From: UBA1563 sp041667115
GTDB lineage: Bacteria; Bacteroidota; Ignavibacteria; Ignavibacteriales; Ignavibacteriaceae
Length of the DNA: 64,000 bases
Direction: 5' to 3'
Assembly (NCBI GenBank): GCA_041667115.1
Contig: JBAYFO010000015.1
Span: 1 to 64,000, forward strand
Part shown: positions 1 through 7,274 of the stretch, in pieces
Position numbering within the stretch: position 1 is the stretch's first letter
Layout: every line of letters begins with the position of its first letter
The notes under the pieces: model-generated
What the model was told of the DNA's origin: nothing
Database searches by the model: none
The model's input: only the letters and a program-made list of their open reading frames with translations
Position numbers and translations under genes: made by a program

Positions 1-1001
1 AGGCTATTAACAGACTTGATAGAGGATTCATCTTTTCTTAAATAGTAATTTTCTGGATTAGATATTTCATTCCAATTTGTACAAGATGGATTATATTCAT
101 AAGATTTTCTGGTTAAAATTCTATTTTTTGTTTCAATTTTTAAGATTGAAAAATTATTTCGATAATTTTTATTAGCATAAGTAGCACCGGCAGTAAATAA
201 ATAGGCTCTATTAGACATACGGTTGGGTCTTTTTATTTCACCATGAACATGCCCCGACAATATTATATGGCTTCTTTCTGCCAAATAGTTATATGTATTA
301 GTACGGCCACCATAGCTGTTTGTTTCATTATCATTTAACCAACTATCTGGATGATGCGTAATAGCCAATAAGATATTCTCACTATCATAATTAGTTTCAT
401 TTAGTAGTTGATTTTTAGCATTCATTAATTCAAGCTGCGGCAATCCAATCCATAATTTGTTTTTATCTTCATCCCCTCGACAGAACCAAGCTGAATTTAA
501 AACAACAAATCTTAAACCTAATAATTCTCGAACACCCACAAGATATGATTCTTTGTCTGCAATTTTGAGCAACGGAAGACTTATTTCACGACAAAATTCA
601 TTGAAAGAATTAAATAATCTTTCAAAATGTTCTAGATTTTCAATTTTTAGCCATGAATCAGCTTTCGTTGGAGAATCAGTATAATCCATCCCCACAGTTT
701 TGTTTCTATCAATGTCATGATTCCCTGGGCAAATCAACAATTCTCTAGATGACAAATTTAGTATCTGTAATAATGAAGTAATCCATTCTTTTGCGGGCTT
801 ATAGTTTTCAGTAATTCCCTTCCAACCAATATCGCCTGAGATAACTACAATATCAGGCTTCCACTTCGGTTCAATCTGCTTAAGCCGATCAATTAGAGCA
901 TTTAATACATTTTTCCTTTGACCAATTAAAGTAATCTCTTGTTTAGTTTCGTAACCGAAATGAATATCTGATAAATGTAGAACGTTTATTTCTGTTTTCA
1001 T
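1..1001 (-). CDS. Calcineurin-like metallophosphoesterase (3' end cut by window edge)
   Basis: This is a partial gene: its reading frame is open to the left edge, so the C-terminus lies outside the window. Translating the minus strand from the ATG at 1001 gives 333 residues with the ordered motifs of the dinuclear-metal phosphoesterase superfamily: DIHFG (residues 12-16), GDIGW (56-60), GNHD (93-96), then THHPD and SGHVHG further on. These residues bind the two metal ions and the phosphate. Members cleave phosphomonoesters, phosphodiesters or nucleic acids, and the substrate cannot be read from this sequence. No signal peptide is seen, so it is probably cytoplasmic. It lies in an accessory-looking region and is not operonic with its neighbours, being separated by a terminator hairpin near 1166-1195. 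Confidence 0.85.
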   Translation of the reverse strand, partial: MKTEINVLHLSDIHFGYETKQEITLIGQRKNVLNALIDRLKQIEPKWKPDIVVISGDIGWKGITENYKPAKEWITSLLQILNLSSRELLICPGNHDIDRNKTVGMDYTDSPTKADSWLKIENLEHFERLFNSFNEFCREISLPLLKIADKESYLVGVRELLGLRFVVLNSAWFCRGDEDKNKLWIGLPQLELMNAKNQLLNETNYDSENILLAITHHPDSWLNDNETNSYGGRTNTYNYLAERSHIILSGHVHGEIKRPNRMSNRAYLFTAGATYANKNYRNNFSILKIETKNRILTRKSYEYNPSCTNWNEISNPENYYLRKDESSIKSVNS

Positions 1002-1165
1002 TTTATTACTACGTTTTTGAATTTAAGTAGTTAATTATTTTCTTAGTCATCGGGACTAAATTTACTAATTAAAAAAATTAAAAGTCCCCTTTTCAGCTAA
1101 AGTAACGAAGTATTTCTCATGTTAATTCTTTAGCTGATTTGTGCAATTTGGCAAGCTCTAAAAAC

Positions 1166-1195
1166 AAATAGGACGAGCTTTCACCCGCCCTATTT
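1166..1195 (-). terminator. Rho-independent terminator, probably bidirectional
   Basis: Read on the minus strand, a 12-pair stem (including G-U pairs) closes on a GAAA loop and is followed by TTTGTTTTT. The plus strand has an 8-T run on the other side of the same stem. It sits about 25 bp past the stop of the 1220-1927 gene and before the start of the phosphoesterase, so it ends the former. Little else is visible in the 218-bp gap 1002-1219. Confidence 0.75.
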
Positions 1196-1219
1196 TTTTT
1201 ATTGCCAACTGCCTTTGTT

Positions 1220-1927
1220 CTACTTCGGTTCTTCCGGTGGTGGAGTTGGTTCTTCCGGATTTTCTCCGCCTCCTCTACTCCCGCCGAGGTCTTTAATTAC
1301 CCTTGCGGCAAAGTACTGGTTGTAGAAATCGGGCTTGGACTCTTTCAACACTCCGACTATCCGGTCAGCTTCATCGTTCAGTAGATCGTCCGCCTTATCG
1401 AACAATCCGTAAAGAGCTTCCCTTACCGCCGAGCGGTCTGTAAACCCAACATCCTTATTCGCAGCAGCCGTTTTCATAGCGGCAAGCTTTTCATCTACAA
1501 GGTCTAGTTTTGCTTGCGTCATGCCGTATTTGGCAAGAGCCTCCAAAACTCCCTGTGCCCCCACCTTAATATTCTTAGCCCTTATCGGCAGCTCCGCATG
1601 ACTCAACCGCTTCAACCTGGTTTCGGTAACATCCGCCAGAGCTTTTAGCTCCAGCAGCTTGTTCCTCGTTGCGTAAGCCGTTACCGCGTTCGCGACCGGA
1701 AGTATGGCGCTTATCAACTCGTTAATCGCCTTACTCTTAACAGACGTCTTCCCATCCGTCGCTTTTAATAATTCACCGTTCTTTGCCTCGATCTCTACAA
1801 CTAAACCCTGGAGATCGGTATGTACTTCCCCTAAAGCGGGGAGCTCTGCAACAACGCTTGCGTTGCTCTTGAAAACAGCTTCAACTGCGTTATACATGTT
1901 GAACTTGTTTTCCTCGTGCTGGTTCAT
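1220..1927 (-). CDS. Hypothetical helical protein with proline/glutamate-rich tail
   Basis: I do not recognise a named family. The 235-residue product has no signal peptide or membrane segment and is predominantly Ala/Leu/Glu/Lys-rich, suggesting a bundle of long helices up to about residue 215. A low-complexity Gly/Pro/Glu tail of about 20 residues follows (GGENPEEP, PPPEEPK). It recalls uncharacterised 200-240-residue Bacteroidota proteins that often occur in several copies per genome, but this is memory, not a search. Its codons look more GC-rich than those of the neighbours, a possible sign of transfer or high expression. GAGG lies 7-8 bases before the ATG. The phased repeat at 1998-2241 lies directly upstream. 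Confidence 0.6.
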   Translation of the reverse strand: MNQHEENKFNMYNAVEAVFKSNASVVAELPALGEVHTDLQGLVVEIEAKNGELLKATDGKTSVKSKAINELISAILPVANAVTAYATRNKLLELKALADVTETRLKRLSHAELPIRAKNIKVGAQGVLEALAKYGMTQAKLDLVDEKLAAMKTAAANKDVGFTDRSAVREALYGLFDKADDLLNDEADRIVGVLKESKPDFYNQYFAARVIKDLGGSRGGGENPEEPTPPPEEPK

Positions 1928-1997
1928 TTTTAACCTCGCATTTTGTTATTATGTTGTTAATTAACGGCATTTCTGCCTTTTTGTCATAAAAACCGAC

Positions 1998-2241
1998 AAT
2001 GTTTCGCTTAAATCGGGCTATGTTTAAACTAAAACCGTTAATGTTTCATTTCATTCCGCAATGCTTAATTCAAAACGCTCAATGCTTAATTTTATTTCTT
2101 AATGTTTCAGCTAAAGCCGCTAATGTTTTAGTTGAAATGACCAATGCTTCATTTTATTTTGCAATGTTTCATTCCAAATCGTTAATGCTCCATGTCATTC
2201 CGCACTGCTTCAATTATAATCCTCCATGTCTCAATCAAGTT
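1998..2241. repeat. Twelve-unit degenerate tandem repeat with 20/21-bp phasing
   Basis: An AATG(T/C)TT-like core recurs with its ATG (or equivalent) at 1999, 2020, 2041, 2061, 2082, 2102, 2123, 2144, 2164, 2185, 2205 and 2226. The spacings are 21, 21, 20, 21, 20, 21, 21, 20, 21, 20 and 21, a mean of about 20.6 bp or two helical turns. The second half of each unit varies but tends to T/A-rich followed by CCGC or CGTT. The array fills most of the 443-bp gap 1928-2370, immediately upstream (minus strand) of the hypothetical gene ending at 1927. It is not a CRISPR array, because unit and spacer are too short and not separable. The 86-codon open frame across it is a by-product of the near-21 period. 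Confidence 0.75.
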
Positions 2242-2301
2242 GAATTCTATTCGTGTTAATTCGTGCAATTCGTGTCTGGTGTTTTAATTTAGAGTTCCAC
2301 T

Positions 2302-2352
2302 ATCACCTTCTTAAAATCTGACACGAATGACACGAATTTTCACTAATTATTG
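2302..2352. repeat. Direct repeat copy A flanking the GxxExxY gene (downstream side)
   Basis: This 51-bp copy matches 2751-2801 at roughly 45 of 51 positions by eye, without gaps. It contains the ACACGAAT / ACACGAATT core and, read on the minus strand, an AAGAAGGTGAT ribosome-binding-like stretch. Together with TTCGTG-containing sequence at 2250-2280 it forms an imperfect inverted repeat. Confidence 0.8.
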
Positions 2353-2370
2353 CTTGTATTTTTTCTGTTT

Positions 2371-2748
2371 TCACAATACCACTCTTTTATATTTCAGCGA
2401 GTCCTCTCCAAAGTTAACCAACAGTCCTAGTCTGCATTTTGAAGCAGCAAGATAATTTAACGTTTGCTTAACATGCGCGTCTGTAAGAATCTCAATCGCT
2501 TTTACTTCCAGAATAATTTTATTCTCAACGACAAAGTCGGCAAAATATTTATGTGGGAGTAACTGTTCTTTGTAAGTAATGTCAAATTCCCTTTCCCGCT
2601 CGAATGAAATATTATGGGAAATAAGTTCTAGCTGTAACGCATCCTTGTAAACAATTTCCGAAAAACCTTTCCCAAGAACTTTGTGTACTTCCATACAACA
2701 ACCAATAATTGCGTAAGCTTCTTTTCTATACATTATTTTTTCATCCAT
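2371..2748 (-). CDS. GxxExxY family protein (PD-(D/E)XK-like fold)
   Basis: The 125-residue product carries the family signature G-x-x-E-x-x-Y in GKGFSEIVYKDAL, then FADFVVENKIILEVKAIE. The latter is the D...ExK pattern of the PD-(D/E)XK nuclease-like fold, and the protein ends LVNFGEDSLKYKRVVL, typical of the family. Biochemical function is unknown in the family; nuclease activity is inferred from the fold only. I chose the ATG at 2748, preceded by AGAAGGTG at good spacing; the upstream TTG at 2751 is less likely. The gene is a single unit enclosed by two ~51-bp direct repeats, and the downstream copy repeats even the ribosome-binding region, hinting at duplication or insertion as a cassette. 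Confidence 0.88.
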   Translation of the reverse strand: MDEKIMYRKEAYAIIGCCMEVHKVLGKGFSEIVYKDALQLELISHNISFEREREFDITYKEQLLPHKYFADFVVENKIILEVKAIEILTDAHVKQTLNYLAASKCRLGLLVNFGEDSLKYKRVVL

Positions 2749-2750
2749 CA

Positions 2751-2801
2751 ATCACCTTCTTTAAATCTGACACGAATTACACTAATTTTCGCGAATTACT
2801 G
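2751..2801. repeat. Direct repeat copy B flanking the GxxExxY gene (upstream side)
   Basis: This copy overlaps the 5' leader of the GxxExxY gene and supplies its Shine-Dalgarno. It is followed by TTCGTGTTAATT (2802-2813) and ATTCGTGTCCGA (2840-2851), which match the TTCGTG elements at 2250-2280 but are split here by a GC-rich hairpin. Confidence 0.8.
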
Positions 2802-2813
2802 TTCGTGTTAATT

Positions 2814-2828
2814 CCCCGCCTCGCGGGG
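2814..2828. repeat. Small GC-rich palindrome interrupting the ACGAATT repeat
   Basis: CCCCGC-CTC-GCGGGG is a perfect 6-bp stem with a 3-base loop in otherwise AT-rich DNA. About 26 bp including it separates two repeat halves that are contiguous in the left copy, as if a REP-like palindrome had been inserted. Apart from this palindrome and the terminator near 3155-3192, the 467-bp gap 2749-3215 shows no gene. Confidence 0.6.
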
Positions 2829-3154
2829 CAAGCTGTGAAATTCGTGTCCGAGTTTTTTCCGTTCTAAATTTGTTTCCGGATCATGTTCTTAAAATTAAAA
2901 GTTGTGGAAGTTTGTGGATAGTGGTAATTTTTTTTAATTCCCCTTATCCCCGAAGCAAACAAGGTTAATCTTATAAACATTATTTATTTCCTTGCACAAA
3001 AATAATTTGTTTCAATAATCAAAGTCAAGAATTATTTTCTTTGCCAAACTTTAACACCACCCCCTCTTACTAACTTACTCTGAACTTGAAATTTGTTACG
3101 ACAAAAAGTCCGGCAATTATCCCCGGTTTAAGTGAAAGCTAAAGATCATAAAAC

Positions 3155-3192
3155 TAAAAAGCCCAACTTGTTTGTACAATGTTGGGCTTTTG
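3155..3192 (-). terminator. Rho-independent terminator of the 3216-4909 gene pair
   Basis: AAAAGCCCAAC (3157-3167) and GTTGGGCTTTT (3181-3191) form an 11-bp perfect stem with a 13-base loop. A-rich and T-rich sides give a U-tract in either direction. It begins 24 bp past the stop of the 414-residue gene. Confidence 0.85.
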
Positions 3193-3215
3193 TTTAGAAT
3201 CTATTCTATTCTTTG

Positions 3216-4460
3216 CTACGAATCAATCTCCGGCTTATCATTATCAACCTTGATCGGTTTTCTAAAAAGGACAATTGATAAAACCGTTACCATAATAATA
3301 CCGACAACAACATAAATAATCCATAGAGGAAATTGTGAAGGAGAAACTTTCTCTTTCCACATTTTAATTTGGCTGTCAAGAGAATCTTTGTTCGCCTCCG
3401 AAATCATTTTATTGTTCAAAAGATACGGAAGCCATGTTGGCTCAACTTCTTTGAACCAGGTCGAGTCAACAAACAAGGTGTAGGTTTTATCCGACTCATC
3501 TTTTCCCTTAACCCCGTAATTCTTTATCTCATCCTGCACGAACGTGGTAATACTGTTAGCAAATTCTTCACCGGATTTAAATTGAAGCAAATGAATGTTT
3601 TGTTTCACAAAAAGATCATTTACCCTGTTCCAAACTTGACTATCAATTTCCTGTTTCCAGCTATCAAAGAGTTCGTTAATCTGAGTAACTTCATTTGCTT
3701 GTTGTTTGTTTTGCAGATAAACTTTTGCAAGCGAAGGTCCAACCTTTTGCCAACGTGAAGAAAGTTCTTTTTGTTGCCCGCGGATCTCGCTCAAGTCTTC
3801 AGTTGTTAATTGAGTAACCCGCATAAATTTCATATTATCATAAACCGAGCGTTTAATGTTTTCAAAGAAATTCGTAGTGGCAATTTTTTTGAAAACGCCG
3901 TTGCTTTCGTAATCATTAACGGTGGCGGGAATAACTGTAATTTGCTGGAACAGACTGTCAACCATGCCCATTACCAGTTCATCGCGTTCTTTAAGTTTAG
4001 CGCTCAATCTTTTAACGAGATATTTTAATGAGTCGATGGTCTTTGCATTCTTTGTGGCGCTTCTCCTTAGCGTTTGCACTTGAGACATCAACTCGGAGTT
4101 TTCCTGGTTGAGTTTAAGAAGTTGATCGTTCAATTCAGTAACCTGCACTTTTAAATCACCTATTTGAGAAACATCCGTTTGCCTGATGGAAAGTTTTTTA
4201 TTTAACTTTGCGAACATTGAGGCAAAGTCATCAGGATACAAAGCATCATTAAGCATGGTTGAATGTGAAGAAAATTCGTTTTTCAACTTCTCAATTTGTT
4301 CGGCTATACCCGTGCATTCGGTTGCATCGTTAGCATATTCAATTGAAACTTCGATTTGTTTATACTTTGTTAAGAAACTTTGTTTTATTTCAAAATCGGA
4401 TTGAGCAAAGTTTAATCCGCTTAAAAAGCTTAGCATAACAAAAAATAATAATGTTTTCAT
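3216..4460 (-). CDS. Secreted coiled-coil protein with C-terminal membrane anchor, unknown function
   Basis: The 414-residue product starts with a signal peptide (MKTLLFFVMLSFLSGLNFAQ). Residues ~95-155 form a Leu/Glu/Gln/Lys-rich heptad-like coiled coil (LKVQVTELNDQLLKLNQ region). A mixed helical region follows, and one transmembrane helix near residues 380-400 (LWIIYVVVGIIMVTVLSIVL) leads into a short charged tail. The topology suggests a periplasmic domain anchored in the inner membrane. No enzymatic motif or named family is recognised. It starts 2 bp after the stop of the upstream lipoprotein gene, so the two are cotranscribed and may act together at the envelope. Confidence 0.65.
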   Translation of the reverse strand: MKTLLFFVMLSFLSGLNFAQSDFEIKQSFLTKYKQIEVSIEYANDATECTGIAEQIEKLKNEFSSHSTMLNDALYPDDFASMFAKLNKKLSIRQTDVSQIGDLKVQVTELNDQLLKLNQENSELMSQVQTLRRSATKNAKTIDSLKYLVKRLSAKLKERDELVMGMVDSLFQQITVIPATVNDYESNGVFKKIATTNFFENIKRSVYDNMKFMRVTQLTTEDLSEIRGQQKELSSRWQKVGPSLAKVYLQNKQQANEVTQINELFDSWKQEIDSQVWNRVNDLFVKQNIHLLQFKSGEEFANSITTFVQDEIKNYGVKGKDESDKTYTLFVDSTWFKEVEPTWLPYLLNNKMISEANKDSLDSQIKMWKEKVSPSQFPLWIIYVVVGIIMVTVLSIVLFRKPIKVDNDKPEIDS

Positions 4461-4462
4461 GT

Positions 4463-4909
4463 CTAATTTCCTTTGAAACCTTTGTTATCAAGTAAATATT
4501 TTTCTGAACCATCAACTAGTTCAATCCAGGGAAAGCGAGCGTTGAATGCAGGGTTCACAAGATTATTTTTAAGAAGAATTTTATTCGTCATCGTTAGCGC
4601 TCCCTCTGTTTCCTGAAAAACATACACACCGGAAAAAGATTTCGCCGTGATAAAATAATATCCTTTTTCATTTTTAATAATGTGAAGTTCTTCATCAGTG
4701 TAAAGTGCACTATCCCCTTTCTCTGCGAAGAATAAGGGCTTGGCATTAAATGAAACTGCGTATCTTTTATCTGTTACGATCCCTTGTTGATTCACCGGGA
4801 GTACAGATTCAATAGCCCACGAAAAATTTGCAGGACTAAGCGTCAGCGAAGAACAACCGGTAAAAGAAAACAATAGTATTCCAGCAGCGGCTATAATTAT
4901 AGATTTCAT
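4463..4909 (-). CDS. Small hypothetical lipoprotein
   Basis: The 148-residue product has a lipoprotein signal peptide with lipobox-like FTGC (Cys ~20), so it should be lipid-anchored in the envelope. The mature part is short, mostly beta-strand-like, with no family I recognise. An AAGGAG Shine-Dalgarno precedes the ATG. It is the first gene of a two-gene unit with the coiled-coil membrane protein ending at 3216, and that pairing is the only functional clue. Confidence 0.6.
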   Translation of the reverse strand: MKSIIIAAAGILLFSFTGCSSLTLSPANFSWAIESVLPVNQQGIVTDKRYAVSFNAKPLFFAEKGDSALYTDEELHIIKNEKGYYFITAKSFSGVYVFQETEGALTMTNKILLKNNLVNPAFNARFPWIELVDGSEKYLLDNKGFKGN

Positions 4910-4944
4910 TTATACTCCTTAAAAAATTTATACATTACGACAAT

Positions 4945-4979
4945 TCACTTTCAACTTTTAACTTTATACTTTCCACTAC
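4945..4979. repeat. ACTTT-rich degenerate repeat downstream of argF
   Basis: A run of CACTTTCAACTTTTAAC-type units abuts the argF stop. Related tracts lie at 6317-6342 and, inverted, at 5931-5959. Confidence 0.5.
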
Positions 4980-5912
4980 CTACATCATCAGCGCCATTAC
5001 AGCTTTTTGTACATGCAAGCGGTTTTCTGCTTCATCAAATACTACGGAGTTTGTCGAATCAATAACTTCATTAACAACTTCATCACCGCGGTGTGCAGGA
5101 AGACAGTGCATGAAAAGGTAATCTTCTTTTGCGTGTTTAACTAATTCCGGATTGATTTGATACTTCATAAACTTTGCTTTCCGTTCTTGCGCTTCTTTCT
5201 CCTGCCCCATACTTGCCCAAACATCGGTGTAAACAATGTCGGCATCTTTAACGGCGGCAATAGGATCGTTGAGAATTTCTATTTTGCTTCCCATATACTT
5301 CGCATCTTTTTGTGATTCCGCAACAACAGAATCTAACGGTGTATAACCTGAAGGAGAAGCGATGGATATGTTCATTCCAACTTTTGCGCAACCATGGAGA
5401 AGACTATGCGCCATATTATTACCGTCGCCAATATACGCAAGTTTCAATCCTTGCAGGGTTCTTTTCTTTTCAAGAATAGTAAATAAATCCGCAAGAACCT
5501 GACACGGATGATGCAGATCGGTTAAACCATTAATAATTGGAATCGAACCATGCGTTGCCAAATCAACTACATCTTGATGATCGAAAGTACGGATCATAAT
5601 TCCGTCTAAGTAGCGCGAAAGCACTTTAGCGGTATCGCTTACATTTTCGCTCTTCTTCAATTGTAAATCATTCTGGTTAAAGTACAACCCGGTTCCGCCA
5701 AGTTCAAAAATTCCAACTTCAAACGAGACACGCGTTCTCGTGGAAGGTTTTGAGAAGATCATTCCCAATTTCTTTCCTTCAAGCAAACGATGCGGTTCGC
5801 TGGAAAGTCTTTTCTCTTTTAAAGATTTACTTAATTCAAAAATCTGCCAAACTTCTTCAAGTGTCAGTTCGTGAATTGTTAGTAAACTTTTACCTTTCAT
5901 GTTAACAGCCAT
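4980..5912 (-). CDS. argF: Ornithine carbamoyltransferase
   Basis: This cytoplasmic enzyme joins carbamoyl phosphate and ornithine to make citrulline, or runs in reverse when coupled to carbamate kinase. The 310 residues match the usual family length. Carbamoyl-phosphate-binding SKPSTRTR lies at 54-61, HPCQ at 135-138 (domain-linking), DVWASMGQE at 230-238 and HCLPAHRG at 269-276 with the catalytic Cys. The canonical HCLP and STRTR motifs argue against the acetyl- or succinylornithine variants of Bacteroides. GGAG sits 6 bases before the ATG. Its position one gene away from arcC suggests a catabolic, ATP-forming role as well as arginine synthesis; no arginine deiminase gene is in the window. 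Confidence 0.95.
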   Translation of the reverse strand: MAVNMKGKSLLTIHELTLEEVWQIFELSKSLKEKRLSSEPHRLLEGKKLGMIFSKPSTRTRVSFEVGIFELGGTGLYFNQNDLQLKKSENVSDTAKVLSRYLDGIMIRTFDHQDVVDLATHGSIPIINGLTDLHHPCQVLADLFTILEKKRTLQGLKLAYIGDGNNMAHSLLHGCAKVGMNISIASPSGYTPLDSVVAESQKDAKYMGSKIEILNDPIAAVKDADIVYTDVWASMGQEKEAQERKAKFMKYQINPELVKHAKEDYLFMHCLPAHRGDEVVNEVIDSTNSVVFDEAENRLHVQKAVMALMM

Positions 5913-5930
5913 AGAATCTCCTTTTTTAGT

Positions 5931-5959
5931 TACAAGTTAAAAGTATCAAGTGGAAAGTA
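5931..5959. repeat. Inverted ACTTT-type repeat between argF and the S23 gene
   Basis: Read on the minus strand this is ACTTTCCACTTGATACTT followed by TTAACTTG. It is the same loose motif as at 6317-6342 but in the opposite orientation, so the S23 gene is bracketed by inverted copies. Confidence 0.5.
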
Positions 5960-6313
5960 TTAATCCAATGATTTGATTAAACCGAAAAGCATTTTTGAGA
6001 TTTCTTTTGATCATGGAGTTAAAGTCTCAAAATTTTGCATATCAATATAATTCAAATCCAAAGCAGCATAAAGCATGCTTCTTAATTCTCCATTGCTTCC
6101 TTTTGATATATTTAAAAAATATTTGAATTCGCTATTAGTTTTCCGTTCAAAACCCTCGGCAATGTTATTCATCACCGAAATTGCGGCGCGTTGAATTTGA
6201 TCTCGAAAAGAATAGTCCTTGCAAGTACGAAATATTTTATAGATTGATACAACCTGTTCTTTAGCTTTTTGCCAAACCAACAAATCTTCAAAACATAAAA
6301 CTTTATTCATCAT
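5960..6313 (-). pseudogene. Four-helix-bundle (S23 / 23S intervening-sequence) protein, shortened by a nonsense codon
   Basis: The uninterrupted frame 6313-6011 encodes 100 residues: FEDLLVWQKAKE, DQIQRAAISVMNNIAEGFER and FKYFLNISKGSNGELRS, diagnostic of the S23 four-helix-bundle family. It ends at TGA (6011-6013). Immediately after, the same frame continues SKEISKMLFGLIKSLD to a TAA at 5960-5962, which is just how family C-termini end. The simplest reading is a recent point mutation to a stop within the fourth helix. TGA is used as a normal stop elsewhere in the window, so recoding is unlikely. The family was first seen encoded in rRNA intervening sequences, and its function is not established. 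The product may still be made as a 100-residue form. Confidence 0.8.
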
Positions 6314-6316
6314 TCC

Positions 6317-6342
6317 ACTTTCTACTTTTTACTTTCTACTAA
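6317..6342. repeat. ACTTT-rich repeat between arcC and the S23 gene
   Basis: CCACTTTCTACTTTTTACT-type units overlap the last codon of arcC and precede the S23 start. They are an inverted counterpart of 5931-5959. Confidence 0.5.
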
Positions 6343-7274
6343 GCTACAATTCTCGTTCCTGCATCAGGATTAAGCAGTTGTGTTGATTCCGTAATAACTG
6401 CTTCCTTTCCGCCGTTTTTAATAAAGGATATTGCAGCCTGAATTTTCGGTCCCATGCTGCCCGAACCAAACTCACCGGCTTTTAAATATTTCGTTGCCTG
6501 CCGTACAGATAGTTTATCGAGTTCTTTTGCATTTGGTTTTTGAAAATTGATCGATACTTTCGCAACGTCGGTCAAAATAAAAAAAGCATCGGCTCCAATT
6601 TCGTTCGCCAGTAAGGAAGAAGCCAAATCTTTATCAATCACCGCATCAACACCATGAAGATTTCCATCAACATCAATGACCGGAATTCCACCACCGCCTG
6701 CAGCAATAACAATATTTCCTTTTCTCGTTAACGCTTCAATAATTTCCTTATTCACGATCCTTTTTGGTTGAGGCGAAGCAACAACTCTACGCCAGCCTCT
6801 TTTACGCGCGTCCTCTTTGAATACCCAATTATTTGCTTTAGAGAGAAGTTCGGCTTCTTCTTTTAAAAAATACTTCCCGACAGGTTTTGTCGGATTCTGA
6901 AACGCCGAATCATCCTTATCAACTAAGACTTGAGTAACAAGCGTAACAACATTCCGTTTAACTTTTTTCTCTACAAGTATATTCAGTATCTGCCGTTCGA
7001 TCATGTAACCGATTCCTCCCTGAGAATCGGCTACACAAATATCAAGCGGCATCTTCGGGATTTTGTATGAATCGTATCCCGCTTCGTTACGCAAAAGAAT
7101 ATTTCCTACTTGAGGTCCGTTGCCGTGAGTAATAACAAGGTTATATTGTTTCAGCAATTCCGTTAAGAAATTGCAAGTTTTGTATGTGTTATCTTCTTGC
7201 TCGTTAATGGTTCCTATTTGACTCCCTCGTAACAAAGCATTTCCACCAAGTGCCACTACGGCAATTTTTTTCAT
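6339..7274 (-). CDS. arcC: Carbamate kinase
   Basis: The enzyme interconverts carbamoyl phosphate + ADP with carbamate + ATP, and in fermentative pathways makes ATP. At 311 residues it has the usual length of this amino-acid-kinase-fold enzyme. Visible are VALGGNALL near the N-terminus, THGNGPQVGN (49-58), AGGGGIPV and GSMGPKIQAA. The start ATG overlaps the stop of the upstream GTPase gene by 4 bp (ATGA), so the two are translationally coupled. With argF downstream it forms the ATP-yielding half of a citrulline or carbamoyl-phosphate pathway. The S23 gene interrupts the run between them. Confidence 0.95.
   Translation of the reverse strand: MKKIAVVALGGNALLRGSQIGTINEQEDNTYKTCNFLTELLKQYNLVITHGNGPQVGNILLRNEAGYDSYKIPKMPLDICVADSQGGIGYMIERQILNILVEKKVKRNVVTLVTQVLVDKDDSAFQNPTKPVGKYFLKEEAELLSKANNWVFKEDARKRGWRRVVASPQPKRIVNKEIIEALTRKGNIVIAAGGGGIPVIDVDGNLHGVDAVIDKDLASSLLANEIGADAFFILTDVAKVSINFQKPNAKELDKLSVRQATKYLKAGEFGSGSMGPKIQAAISFIKNGGKEAVITESTQLLNPDAGTRIVA

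Noticed and set aside
1965..1976. GGCA-GAAA-TGCC hairpin as a terminator
   Set aside because: Four-pair stem only, and no gene reads into it in the direction with the T run.
1998..2241. CRISPR array
   Set aside because: Units are 20-21 bp in total with no constant repeat of 23 bp or more and no unique spacers; no cas gene nearby.
1999..2259. 86-codon open frame on the plus strand
   Set aside because: Its residues repeat with a period near seven only because the DNA repeat has a near-21-bp period; composition is not protein-like and no ribosome-binding site or homology is seen.
6011..6013. TGA recoding (selenocysteine or alternative code)
   Set aside because: TGA ends other genes normally in this window and no SECIS-like hairpin is evident after it.
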